Below are positions 1 through 9,635 of a stretch of DNA of 64,000 bases, in pieces. The first letter of the stretch is position 1. Every line of letters begins with the position of its first letter. Source of the stretch: Francisella orientalis FNO12 (GTDB taxonomy: Bacteria > Pseudomonadota > Gammaproteobacteria > Francisellales > Francisellaceae); NCBI RefSeq assembly GCF_001042525.2, contig NZ_CP011921.2:434001-498000 (forward strand), written 5' to 3'. Made by a program: the position numbers and the translations under genes. Below the pieces are notes generated by a model that worked only from the letters and a program-made list of their open reading frames with translations, was not told where the DNA came from and searched no databases.

Positions 1-574
1 CTTTACTAAGCTTGGTAAAGCATATTCGATGTATGTTGATAAGTTTCCATCAGCTAGAGGCTATGGTGAGCATATAACCGCATATATTCCTTTAGATAAA
101 GAGGATGAGATTATTAATATAGAGTTTGCTAATGTTGCTGAGCATTTCTTAATTGCAAGTACTAGCGGAAAAGGCTTCGTGATACCAGCTGAAGATTTGA
201 TAGCAAATAAAATTACAGGTAAAAATATCTTTGATGCTGATGATGTCTTTAAGTTTATACCGTATGATAAAGATTTCAAGATGCTTGCAGTTAGTTCGCA
301 AGGTAGGGCGATTATTCGTGACTTTGAAAGCTTTGCAGTCCTTAAAAAAGGTAAGGGTAAAACTATAATTAAACTAGATAAAAAAGATAAGCTTAAATTT
401 ATAGAGCTATTCAAACCAGAGCAAGAGCTTACTCTCAATGCAGGTAAGAGGTTTATTCGTATTGATAATAGAAACTTTGAAACATACTATACAGATAAGT
501 CGTCTGGTGGTGGCGTATTGTTACCACAAGGTTTTAGAAAGATAACAAAAATAGATATAGAGAGTATAGAATGA
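1..574 (+). CDS. parC: DNA topoisomerase IV subunit A, C-terminal part (5' end outside window)
   Basis: The open frame enters the window at base 2 and ends at TGA 572-574, so the start lies upstream. The visible ~190 residues are the C-terminal beta-pinwheel DNA-wrapping region of a GyrA/ParC-family protein; the segments TKLGKAYSMYVDKFPSARG and SGGGVLLPQGFRKI are typical of ParC. With ParE it decatenates daughter chromosomes in the cytoplasm. The breakage-reunion domain and active-site Tyr are not in view, so ParC rather than GyrA is inferred from the tail and from the short C-terminal domain. Its stop overlaps the mtnN start (ATGA), which suggests translational coupling. Confidence 0.8.
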   Translation, partial: FTKLGKAYSMYVDKFPSARGYGEHITAYIPLDKEDEIINIEFANVAEHFLIASTSGKGFVIPAEDLIANKITGKNIFDADDVFKFIPYDKDFKMLAVSSQGRAIIRDFESFAVLKKGKGKTIIKLDKKDKLKFIELFKPEQELTLNAGKRFIRIDNRNFETYYTDKSSGGGVLLPQGFRKITKIDIESIE

Positions 575-1260
575 AAAAAATAGCGATATTAGGGGCTATG
601 GAAATTGAAATCCAGCCGATATTACAAAAATTAGAAAAATATGAAACTGTAGATTATGCAAATAATAAATATTATGTTGCTAACTATAATGGCATAGAGC
701 TTGTTATAGCTCATAGTAAGATTGGTAAAGTTTTCTCAAGTCTAACAGCAACGATAATGATAGAGCATTTTAGCGTGGATGCATTGCTATTTACAGGAGT
801 AGCTGGTGGGCTTCAAGATTTGCAAGTAGGTGATATGATTGCTGCAACGGCAACAGTTCAGCATGATGTTGATATTACAGCTTTTGGCCATCCTTATGGT
901 AAGATTCCTATTTCTGAAGTTGAGATTGCTACTTCAGCACGGATACTAGAACAAGCTAAAGTAATCGCAAAAGAGCTTAATTTAAATTTACATACTGGAT
1001 TAATCGCTACTGGAGATCAGTTTGTCCATTCTGCTGAAAGAAAAGATTTCGTGGTTAAAGAGTTTGATGCAAAAGCTATAGAGATGGAAGGAGCTAGCGT
1101 TAATCTTATTTGTAATGAAATGAATATCCCTAGTTTCATACTAAGAAGTATCTCAGATACGGCTGATGGCGATGCTCCAGAGAACTTTGATGAGTTTGTT
1201 AAAATGGCTGCAAATAGATCAGCTGATTTTGTGATGAAATTAGTTGATAGAGTAAAATAA
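571..1260 (+). CDS. mtnN: 5'-methylthioadenosine/S-adenosylhomocysteine nucleosidase
   Basis: This 229-residue protein has the usual MtnN (Pfs) length. It hydrolyses the N-glycosidic bond of methylthioadenosine and S-adenosylhomocysteine, releasing adenine, in the cytosolic methionine/SAM recycling pathway. Family marks: the N-terminal GAMEIEI with Glu13 (counterpart of E. coli Glu12), the ribose-binding loop FTGVAGG (residues 74-80), IEMEGAS (170-176) with Glu173, and SISDTADGDA with Asp196 as the expected catalytic Asp. The start overlaps the parC stop as ATGA. Gene and frame are intact. Confidence 0.95.
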   Translation: MKKIAILGAMEIEIQPILQKLEKYETVDYANNKYYVANYNGIELVIAHSKIGKVFSSLTATIMIEHFSVDALLFTGVAGGLQDLQVGDMIAATATVQHDVDITAFGHPYGKIPISEVEIATSARILEQAKVIAKELNLNLHTGLIATGDQFVHSAERKDFVVKEFDAKAIEMEGASVNLICNEMNIPSFILRSISDTADGDAPENFDEFVKMAANRSADFVMKLVDRVK

Positions 1261-1265
1261 TAGTT

Positions 1266-3250
1266 ATGATCTTAAAGTTTAAGCATAAACTTGGAGCGTT
1301 AATATTAATATTGATATCGAATTACGGCTATGGCTTAATAGAACAGCAGATCAAAAATGTTCAGCAAACTATAGATTTGCTACAACAAAAAAACTATCAA
1401 GATTATTTGATAGTTAAAAATGAAAACAACATTACCGATCAAAAAACTAAAACTTACTTAAATTATAAAGAGATATCTTTACATCCTGATAAATTCTCTC
1501 AACAACAAATCCTGCAATTTTTCAAAGCTCATAAGGATGAGTATTGAGCATCTGAGCTATGTGATGACTTAGCAATATATTATGCTAAAATGAAAAATTG
1601 GAAAATGTTTGAAAAGTATTATGATGGCGATTTGCAAACGGTAGGCCAGTGCTGAGTTGCAGATAATCAGAGTAAGGTAGATAAAAATAAGGCTATCAGG
1701 AATTTTGCTAAGTATTGGCAAAAAATAAATTTAATGCACCAGAGTGTGTGGGATTGGATAAAGATGTCAAAAAATATACTCCAAAAGAAAAGCGGTGCAT
1801 ATTGGATAAAGCACATAATCTGGCATTGATTAATGATTTTAATGATTCGTCAAAGCTTTTGGCTAAATATGTTAAACAGGATCAAGAGTATGCTAATTAC
1901 ATAAATCAGTGGAAGTACGTTACTTATAATCTTAGTGTTAACAATTTAGATGGTTTTATAAAAAAATATCATGAATATCCAAAGTTTACAGATGTGATTT
2001 TGGATATTGCCAGTAATAATGTAAAAATTGATGTTTTGAAATATGGCTAAGGTTTGGTAAAAGTTAAGATATAGAAAGCTGCTAAGTTATCAAGCGCAAC
2101 AACAGATAGATGAGAAAATAGGAGTTGCTCTTGCACAAAATCATGATAGTAATGCTAAGCAATGGTTATGGAAAATTGATAAAAAGCATATTTCTAAAGT
2201 TGCGGAGGATTGGATTTTAAGAGTTGATTTATATAATTCTAACTACAGTGGTTATATAGAAGATTATCTTAATAGTTCAAAACAAGTACAACAAGCAAAA
2301 GTGTGGAAATACTGGCTAGCTTATAGTTATCAGAAAATTGGTATGCCTGATAAAGCTCAGCCGATTTATATTGAGCTAGCTAAAATTCCATATAATTATT
2401 ACTCATATCTATCTGCTGATGTTTTAGATATAAATTATAGTTATGGTGATAATAATTTTAGTGGTATATCTTATTCTGAAATTCAGAAACTTGAATCAGA
2501 TGAAAATGTTAAACATGCTATAGAGTTACATAAAATGGCTCAGTTTAAAGATTCTGTAAAACTTTGGAAATGGATAGTTCGTAAAAAGTTTTCAGATGGC
2601 TATAGAAATGAAATACCTCTTTTAGCGCAATTAGCTTGGTTATATGGGATGTATTATCAAGCAATATTTAGTATGCATGTGATGGGTTTGGATAATCATG
2701 TACATTTACTATATCTAGATGCTTTTGATGAGATTGTGCAGGAGCAATCTAGTAAATATGATTTGAAACAAGCTTTGATTTACTCAATAATAAGAAAAGA
2801 ATCTTTATTTGAAATTGAAGCAAAGTCATATGTGGGTGCAAAGGGATTGATGCTAGTTACAGTTCCTACGGTTAATTTCATATCTATAAATATAGATTAG
2901 GCTATAACATCAATAATTCATCAGATGAAATATTTGATCCTTACATAAATATTAAAATTGGTTCTGCCAATTTAGATTTTCTAGATAGTTTATTTAAAAG
3001 TAATTTAGTTCTAGCTATTGCAGCATATAATGCAGGTCCGGGAAATGTTGCTAAATGGCTAAATAATAAAGAAGTTCCGACAACCATTTGGATAGAGAAT
3101 ATTCCATTTGGTGAAACCCGTCATTATGTAAGAAAGGTTTTGGTTAATATGATCGTATATAATAATGTTATTCTAAAGGATAATAAAAAATTAAGACTGA
3201 GTGACTTACTAAATACAAATGTTTCGAATGAATTTGATTTTAGGAAGTAA
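1266..3250 (+). pseudogene. Soluble lytic murein transglycosylase, first tandem copy, broken
   Basis: This region aligns end to end with the intact slt that follows, from a signal-peptide-like start (MILKFKHKLGALILILI) to the final FRK and TAA 3248-3250. Two TGA stops replace Trp codons of the intact copy: after AHKDEY (about 1545) and after VGQC (about 1654). There are three frameshifts, near 1720, 2050-2060 and 2883. The catalytic motif IIRKESLFEIEA survives around 2800 and the goose-type lysozyme fold motif AAYNAGPGN around 3020. If whole it would cleave peptidoglycan glycan strands in the periplasm, releasing anhydro-muropeptides. It lies 5 bp after mtnN and has no intact frame longer than about 200 codons. 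The family call is firm and loss of function is near certain. Confidence 0.93.
3026..3139 (+). repeat. 114-bp tract nearly identical to 5087-5200 (gene conversion candidate)
   Basis: This piece of the broken slt matches 5087-5200 in the intact slt with only two differences (A/G in the AAATGGCT-AATAAT context and A/T before AGAAAGGTT). It encodes YNAGPGNVAKWLNNK through HYVRKV. The DNA on either side is far more diverged, including at third codon positions. Both copies are on the + strand, about 2.06 kb apart. Confidence 0.85.
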
Positions 3251-3328
3251 CTTTGTCTAGTAATAATATTGGGTTTTATTGTTAATAATGTTAGTATTTC
3301 TAACAAAATAAATTTTGTATATCTAGAA

Positions 3329-5308
3329 GTGTTAAGTAAAAAAAAGTTTATCATAGGAAGTATAGCATTCTTATCAATAGGTATTGGTTATAGTATTACA
3401 AACCAGCAGATACAGTATTCACAACAAGCGATAAAAGCTTTAGACAAAAAAGATTATAAGTTATACTATTATCTAAAAACAAAGCTTAAAGATACAAGCA
3501 TATATCCGTATCTTCAATGTAAAGAAATAGCTATAGATCCTGTTATCTTTGAGATAGCAACAATAGATGATTATCTCAAAGAGAATCAAAACAGTTACTG
3601 GAGTAGTCAACTTAGAGATGATTTAGCAAACTACTATGCCAATAAAAAAGATTGGCAACATTTTCAGAAATATTATAGTGGAGACTTAGGTATATCAGGC
3701 AAATGTTGGTCAATGCAGGCTGAATATGAGTCAGGTAATAAGTCTAAAGCTATAAATGAATATGGAGAGCTTTGGCAAAATCGTGTCTATATGCCATCAG
3801 CATGTAATGATATGCAAAAGTATTGGGATAACTCTGAAGATAAATCAAAAGAGTATCTAATTACAAAGGCATATACTCTGGCTTTTGCTAATAAGTTCGA
3901 TGATAGTTTGTGGTTACTCAATACATATGTCAAAAATAATAAAGATTATGTGAACTATATATCAGCATGGCAAAATGCTACAAAAAATCCTAGTAATTTG
4001 GATGGTTTTATAAATAGATTCCATAATTATAGAAACTTTGACAAAATCTTCATCAATATATCGACTAATTTAGTTAAAAAGAATCCTGAGCAATATGCAA
4101 AAATATGGGATAGTTTAAAAAATAAAAGATATCTTAGTAATGAAGCTAAGCAACAATCTATTTCTGCTATAGCTGTTAGTTTTGCTAGATCACAATCACC
4201 ACAAGCTAAATATTGGTTAGCGAGAGTCGATAAAAGATATCTTGATACCACAGCATGGGAATGGTTGCTGAGAGTAGATTTATATAACGAGAATTTCAAA
4301 GATTATATACAAACATATAATCAATTACCTAAGAAATCTCAGCAAGATGAAGCGTGGAGATATTGGTTAGCATATAGTTATGAACAAGTAGGTCAAAAAG
4401 CAAAAGCGGATGAGATATATGTAAATTTAACTAAGACTCCTCTAGATTATTACTCATTCCTAGCATCTGACAAGCTTGATAAGCCATATAATTTTGGTAA
4501 TGATAATGCTGATAAGTTAGATAGTAGCGAAGCTAAAAAACTTGAATCTGAAGAGGCTATTCAACAGGCAATTGATTTATATCAGATTGAGCAATTTAAG
4601 GATTCTACAAGTCTTTGGAAGTGGACGATACGCAATAAACTTAAGAATAAAGATATTACACAGATCAAAGAGTTAGCTAGATTGGCAGAAGATAATAAAA
4701 TGTACTATGCTGCAATATTTAATATAGCTGTAATTGGTAAATACAATAATATTGATATGTTGTTTCCGAAAGCATTTTTAGATACAGTTAAGAAGAATGT
4801 TAAAGAATTTGGTATAGACCAAGATCTGGTATTATCGATAATGCGTAAGGAGTCATTGTTTGATGTTGAAGCAGGATCATGGGCAGGTGCAAAGGGACTA
4901 ATGCAAGTAACAGAGCCTACGGCCAAATTTATTGCAAAGAAATATAAGTTACCTCTAATAGGCGATGAGTCTGAAAGCATGGCTAGTCAAATATTTATAC
5001 CTGAGAATAACATTAAGCTTGGTACAGCTAATTTATATTTCTTAGAGAAGCTCTTTGATAAAAATCCTGTATTAGGAATAGCTGCTTATAATGCAGGTCC
5101 GGGAAATGTTGCTAAATGGCTGAATAATAAAGAAGTTCCGACAACCATTTGGATAGAGAATATTCCATTTGGTGAAACCCGTCATTATGTTAGAAAGGTT
5201 CTAATGTATATGATTGTATATAATAATTTTGTATTTAAAGACAAAAAGAATCATATCAGCAACTTCTTAGACTATAAAATATCTGATAAACAGAGCTTTA
5301 GAAAATAA
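3329..5308 (+). CDS. slt: Soluble lytic murein transglycosylase
   Basis: This is the intact second copy, 659 residues from GTG 3329. It is a periplasmic exolytic transglycosylase of the Slt70 type: a long alpha-helical superhelix followed by a C-terminal goose-type lysozyme domain. The catalytic Glu is Glu508 in the sequence IMRKESLFDVEAGSWAGAKG; GLMQVTEPTA and IAAYNAGPGNVAKWL follow. I chose GTG 3329 because it opens a canonical signal peptide (VLSKKKFIIGSIAFLSIG) and aligns with residue 1 of the preceding broken copy. A TTG at 3269 in the same frame would add 20 residues ahead of the signal peptide and is less likely. No strong ribosome site is visible at either start. The tract 5087-5200 is almost identical to the dead copy. 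Confidence 0.92.
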   Translation: MLSKKKFIIGSIAFLSIGIGYSITNQQIQYSQQAIKALDKKDYKLYYYLKTKLKDTSIYPYLQCKEIAIDPVIFEIATIDDYLKENQNSYWSSQLRDDLANYYANKKDWQHFQKYYSGDLGISGKCWSMQAEYESGNKSKAINEYGELWQNRVYMPSACNDMQKYWDNSEDKSKEYLITKAYTLAFANKFDDSLWLLNTYVKNNKDYVNYISAWQNATKNPSNLDGFINRFHNYRNFDKIFINISTNLVKKNPEQYAKIWDSLKNKRYLSNEAKQQSISAIAVSFARSQSPQAKYWLARVDKRYLDTTAWEWLLRVDLYNENFKDYIQTYNQLPKKSQQDEAWRYWLAYSYEQVGQKAKADEIYVNLTKTPLDYYSFLASDKLDKPYNFGNDNADKLDSSEAKKLESEEAIQQAIDLYQIEQFKDSTSLWKWTIRNKLKNKDITQIKELARLAEDNKMYYAAIFNIAVIGKYNNIDMLFPKAFLDTVKKNVKEFGIDQDLVLSIMRKESLFDVEAGSWAGAKGLMQVTEPTAKFIAKKYKLPLIGDESESMASQIFIPENNIKLGTANLYFLEKLFDKNPVLGIAAYNAGPGNVAKWLNNKEVPTTIWIENIPFGETRHYVRKVLMYMIVYNNFVFKDKKNHISNFLDYKISDKQSFRK

Positions 5309-5344
5309 ACTCTTATAAATTTAAATAGTATATAATCGTATCAA

Positions 5345-6556
5345 GTGTTTTGTTCTGCCGTAAAGCTAATGCGTGTGATAAGTGGTATCAAAAGAGAGAA
5401 TTTATTGGCATACTTTCTGACATACGTTGGGTATATGACTCTAACAATTTCAATGACTCTGACACCATCATTAGCATCTAATTTAAGTCTGTCTGATTAC
5501 GTAACTCAGATAGCCATGAGCCTATCATTTTTTTATGTTTAGTATTTCTGCGATTTTATTTGCGACTTTAACAGATGTTTTTACAGAAAAGAGAGTACTA
5601 TTTTTTTCACAGAGCTTGTCTATATTTGGTTTAATTTGCTTGGGATTATCAGATAATATCTATGCTGTATATGTTGGTTTTGTGAGTTTAGGGCTTGGCA
5701 TGGGATGTTACTCATCTATTGCTAGGGCATTAATATCACGTAATGCTGACAATAATAGCTAAATGAAAAAAGCATATTCGGTTTTATCAGTAATGATAAT
5801 AGTTGCACCTATAGTTAGTACATACTTAGCTTTGTTATTGATTCCGATTTCTTGGCGAGCAGCTTATTTTTGTATGGCAACAATTGAAATGGTATTATTT
5901 ATATTTTCAATAAAAATATTAACTGCTGATGATCAAAGGAAAATCGTAATTTCAGCTTCTAAAATACTCTCTGGCTTTGCTCATGCACTATCTCAGCCTA
6001 GATATTTGTTAAATGTAATGATTGTAGCGATACTCTTTTCTTTTTATCTAGGTGTCTTGATGAGCTCATTTAAAGGTTTGTTAGTTGATGAGTTAAATAT
6101 GTCTATAGATGTCTTTACCATAGTATTTTTAGTGACATCTTTACTATATATTCTTGGGATATTTAGTTATCGCTTTTAAGGCAGATAGTAGTCATAAGAA
6201 ACGCTATAATCTAGGTATTTTGGCTATTATATTTATCTTTATAGCGCTATAAAGTTTTTTAGAAATATCATCATATAGTACTGTGACAACTTTGCATTTA
6301 ATATGTTATTTTTTAGGCTTTTTTATACCAATGGCTACAGGTGCTGCTATGAGTAATATTACCAAAGGGCATGGTACTGCTGCTGCGATGATAACATTTT
6401 CAGTAGCATTGTGTATGTCAATATGGGGATTTCTGAAGGCACATTTTAAATATGTCAAATTATCATTTTATACTTTTGGCTTTGAGGATTAGTTTTAGTT
6501 TAGCATTATTGCTGAAGATTATTATAGTTTTTGTGGTTGAAAAAGATAGAAAATAA
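5345..6556 (+). pseudogene. MFS drug-efflux-type transporter, broken
   Basis: Hydrophobic segments of one ~12-helix major facilitator are spread over several frames. The first frame (GTG 5345 or ATG 5369) ends at 5542 after a 7-T run, the likely site of an indel. The next frame starts with FSISAILFATLTDVFTEKR, which resembles the MFS loop 2-3 motif. Further lesions are a TAA at 5760-5762, a frameshift near 6170, a TAA near 6250, and a frameshift near 6455, after which the frame runs to TAA 6554-6556. By eye it is closest to Bcr/CflA-like drug:H+ antiporters, but the subfamily call is weak. It follows slt on the same strand. Loss of function is clear. Confidence 0.8.
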
Positions 6557-6674
6557 TAATTTCTATTCTGTTAGTTATTTGACATATTAAACTCAGCGAA
6601 ATATAGTGGTTTTGAGGATTATAATTTCTTCATTATAAGAATTTATTTAGTCTAATCTAAAAAAGCATAATCAT

Positions 6675-7340
6675 TTAAAATGAGTACTATAAGCCAGATG
6701 TTACGAAGTTTTGTGATTCACCAGTAAATGATATTGTATAGGTATAAGATACTTTTAGACTAAGATTATCGACATACTTGATTGGAAACATAACTCCAAC
6801 TGGGAAGACTGCAAATCCTCCCTATGTATTATTTGTATCTAAATAGCTATTTGGAGCATTACGTTGATTAGCTATACCATTAATACTTGTGTGTCCAATT
6901 CCAAGTCCGGCAGCAGCATATGCAGTTACATAATTATTTATTTTGTAATAGTATTTCGCAGCTCCAGCAAAATAGTTATTAACCTGAGTCGTATTGTATT
7001 GGCTAACAAGAAAATTTTGGTATATAAACTCCACAGCATAAGATTCACTAAATCTATATCCTAAGTTAGCAACTACAGTTCCACCACCTTTAGACATATT
7101 GGTTTGTTGCCCCCAACCACCATTAATCGCGACATATATTGATGGTTTAAAAGTCTTCTTGATTATATCGTCAAGATCGTTAATGTTATAGTAGTTTGGC
7201 GGTAATCTATAAAGATTCTCGGTATCTTTTTCAAGTTTTTTGGAATCTGATTTAATATTAGTATCAAGCTCAGTATTTGCTAACACTTGGTTAGCTATCA
7301 AAAAAAGAATTATGCTGAATAAAAGATTTTTTATTTTCAT
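6675..7340 (-). pseudogene. Small outer-membrane beta-barrel protein, two internal amber stops
   Basis: From ATG 7338-7340 the frame runs 221 codons to TAA 6675-6677, interrupted only by TAG at codon 173 (6822-6824) and codon 218 (6687-6689). The N-terminus is a classic signal peptide (MKIKNLLFSIILFLIANQVLA). The rest alternates polar and hydrophobic residues with aromatic and Gly-rich strands (SIYVAINGGWGQQ, YRFSESYAVEFIYQNF, YVTAYAAAGLGIG), as in 8-stranded OmpA/OmpW-type barrels. The last residues YSF end in Phe, the usual BAM recognition signal, but lie beyond the second amber. The first stop sits before GGFAVFP, possibly from a Trp codon. The truncated product would lack the last strands and should not assemble. 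Function unknown. Confidence 0.85.
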
Positions 7341-7389
7341 ACTTATTTAATAAAAACTTTAGGGTATGATTTAGTCTGAATAATTAGCA

Positions 7390-9402
7390 TCAAACTGAAT
7401 TTTTTTGTGATGGTGCTAGTTTGACACCAATCTCTTCAGCTAAGTCTAACATACTCATAATGAACTGTTCTCGTTGCTCTAGCTCTTCTCCCCAATCTGC
7501 AGAGATAAAGAAAACATAGACTAATATTTTTATAGATGCGGGTTTTAGATCATTTACTCTTACGTAATATCCTTCTTTTCTCATATGTGAAGTATTCTTG
7601 ATTAACTCATTGATAGCATCAACATAGGATCTAAGTTTAGCGGTAGGTGTTAATTCATCAACCTCAAGAGCGGTCATATATCTTCTATATATCCTCTCAC
7701 CCATATTATTGATTTGTGATGTTACAAAAGCATAGTTAGGGATAATTAATGCCGAATCCTCAAATGTTCTAATAGTAGTACTTCTTAGGCCAATTTTCTC
7801 AACTATTCCTTCTTTATCTTTTATAATTACCCAATCACCAATTTTTACAGGTCTTTCTATAGCTAGTATTATTGAGCCAAATAGATTTTCAATTGTGTCT
7901 TTACCAGCTAGAGCAATAGCAAGACCACCAATCCCAAGAGCTACTAAGAAATGAATCATATCAATTCCAAGCTCTTGGATAATGAATCCTGTAATAATTA
8001 GAATTATAATTAGATTAATTATCTTGTTTGCGATAATCGGTGCAAAGGCAAATCTTGCTGATCTGTTTGGATCTTTGACTTTTTTGTAAGAAGATATTGT
8101 AAAAGAGCACAACACATTCACTATTTCTGTACATAAGAACATAATGACAATGCCGTACACAATTCTAAATACAAGATCAATATAATAACAGGTATCTACA
8201 AAGATAATCATTGAGTTAAAAAAGAAGAAATATCCAATATACATAGATATCATCAATGATATTGCGATATTAAGTTTTTTGATGGTTTTGAAGTCTTTGT
8301 TTTCAAATATATTACTAAGGATTCTAAAGACTGGACTTAGAAGACAAAATGCTAGCTTATAAGAGATGTAAAATAACGTTAGTGAGATGATACCTATAAT
8401 CATACTGTATATAAATTGATTATATGCAGTCAAAAGAGTTGGGATGTTTTCCCAGATGGTATAATGCAAACTGTAACTTAAATGGTCTCTAGGAGAGTCA
8501 ATCGAATCATTTAGGTAGGTATCAACAGCATTTAATAAAGTTTGTTTGGTAAATATCCAGCTATATTTACCAGTACTGGTATCTTTGACGTATTCAAGGT
8601 ATATACTTTTACCAACTTCAGGAGATGTATATATCATTACAAGATTACTACCAGGAAGAACTTCTCCTGGAATATTTCTAAAGGTTATATCAGCATTTTT
8701 GAATATTTTATTCATACTAAAGGCAACAAATGAAGCATAACCTTCTCTAATATTTTGAGGTACCCATTGAATGTCCATAGTTGCAAAAGCATCTCGGATG
8801 TCAAAACGATAACTTTGGTTGACTCCAAAAATAAATCTCATATATGATAATATAGGCATTGAGACATCTTTTATATTATCTATGGTAAAGTTCTTTTCTT
8901 GTCTATATTCAATAAATTTTTCAGTTGTTTTACTGTTATCAAAATTCTCTTGAGTAAAGTACCAATCACCATTTTCTTTTTTTGCCAAGTAGAAAGTTTG
9001 CTTCTCGGCACCTGTGCCTAGGGTTATCTCTAGTTTGTTACCGGTTGCTTTGTTAGGTACATCTTGAAGTTTAAAGTTGGTTTTTAGAAGTGCTACAAGC
9101 ATTTTATTAACATTGATATCTTGTTCACTAATTGTATGGTCATTAACTTTAATATTTTGGGGAGAGATACAATTTATTGCATCATAGTAGTATTGATGAT
9201 AACCAATCAAAGATCCCAAAGACTTATAATAAAAGTTAGTGAACAAGTTGCGCGGGGTTTTGTTGTTAAAAGTACTGACTTGATTTTTTCTTATGAGGCC
9301 TAAAGACGGATCCTCTATACTTTTAAAGGTTTGATCAGACAAATATTTAGCATTGAAAAAAGGTTTTGCGTAGGCTACTACAGATATGATGGCGATAGCC
9401 AA
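7390..9402 (-). CDS. Large MscS-family mechanosensitive channel
   Basis: This is a ~670-residue inner-membrane protein with a long N-terminal periplasmic region, several transmembrane helices in the middle, and the MscS pore and beta-domain near the C-terminus. The pore-helix segment GIGGLAIALAGKDTIENLFG begins at about residue 490, followed by IERPVKIGDWV and the beta-domain signature IVEKIGLRSTTIRTFE. Such channels open on hypo-osmotic shock. The start is uncertain. The longest frame with a standard start codon begins at TTG 9402, but the frame continues upstream as NKKYSLLIRIFKILFL, a convincing signal-peptide N-region, up to an ATA codon at 9448-9450 where an ATG would be expected. The true start may therefore be 9450. 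Confidence 0.85.
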   Translation of the reverse strand: MAIAIISVVAYAKPFFNAKYLSDQTFKSIEDPSLGLIRKNQVSTFNNKTPRNLFTNFYYKSLGSLIGYHQYYYDAINCISPQNIKVNDHTISEQDINVNKMLVALLKTNFKLQDVPNKATGNKLEITLGTGAEKQTFYLAKKENGDWYFTQENFDNSKTTEKFIEYRQEKNFTIDNIKDVSMPILSYMRFIFGVNQSYRFDIRDAFATMDIQWVPQNIREGYASFVAFSMNKIFKNADITFRNIPGEVLPGSNLVMIYTSPEVGKSIYLEYVKDTSTGKYSWIFTKQTLLNAVDTYLNDSIDSPRDHLSYSLHYTIWENIPTLLTAYNQFIYSMIIGIISLTLFYISYKLAFCLLSPVFRILSNIFENKDFKTIKKLNIAISLMISMYIGYFFFFNSMIIFVDTCYYIDLVFRIVYGIVIMFLCTEIVNVLCSFTISSYKKVKDPNRSARFAFAPIIANKIINLIIILIITGFIIQELGIDMIHFLVALGIGGLAIALAGKDTIENLFGSIILAIERPVKIGDWVIIKDKEGIVEKIGLRSTTIRTFEDSALIIPNYAFVTSQINNMGERIYRRYMTALEVDELTPTAKLRSYVDAINELIKNTSHMRKEGYYVRVNDLKPASIKILVYVFFISADWGEELEQREQFIMSMLDLAEEIGVKLAPSQKNSV

Positions 9403-9635
9403 AAATAGTATTTTAAAAATCCGTATCAGTAAAGAATATTTTTTGTTTATATATATTGTTACTTTTATATAGAAAATATTTTAGAGATTTTAGATTAATG
9501 AAAAAAGCTATGCAATTTATTTTTAGCCTTAGCAATTGCTATAAAGTATGTGCATTAACTAAGTTATTATAGCAAAGAGGTATGATTTTAAATGTTATTT
9601 ATAGTAATATTTGTAGCTAAGTTTATAAATAATAA

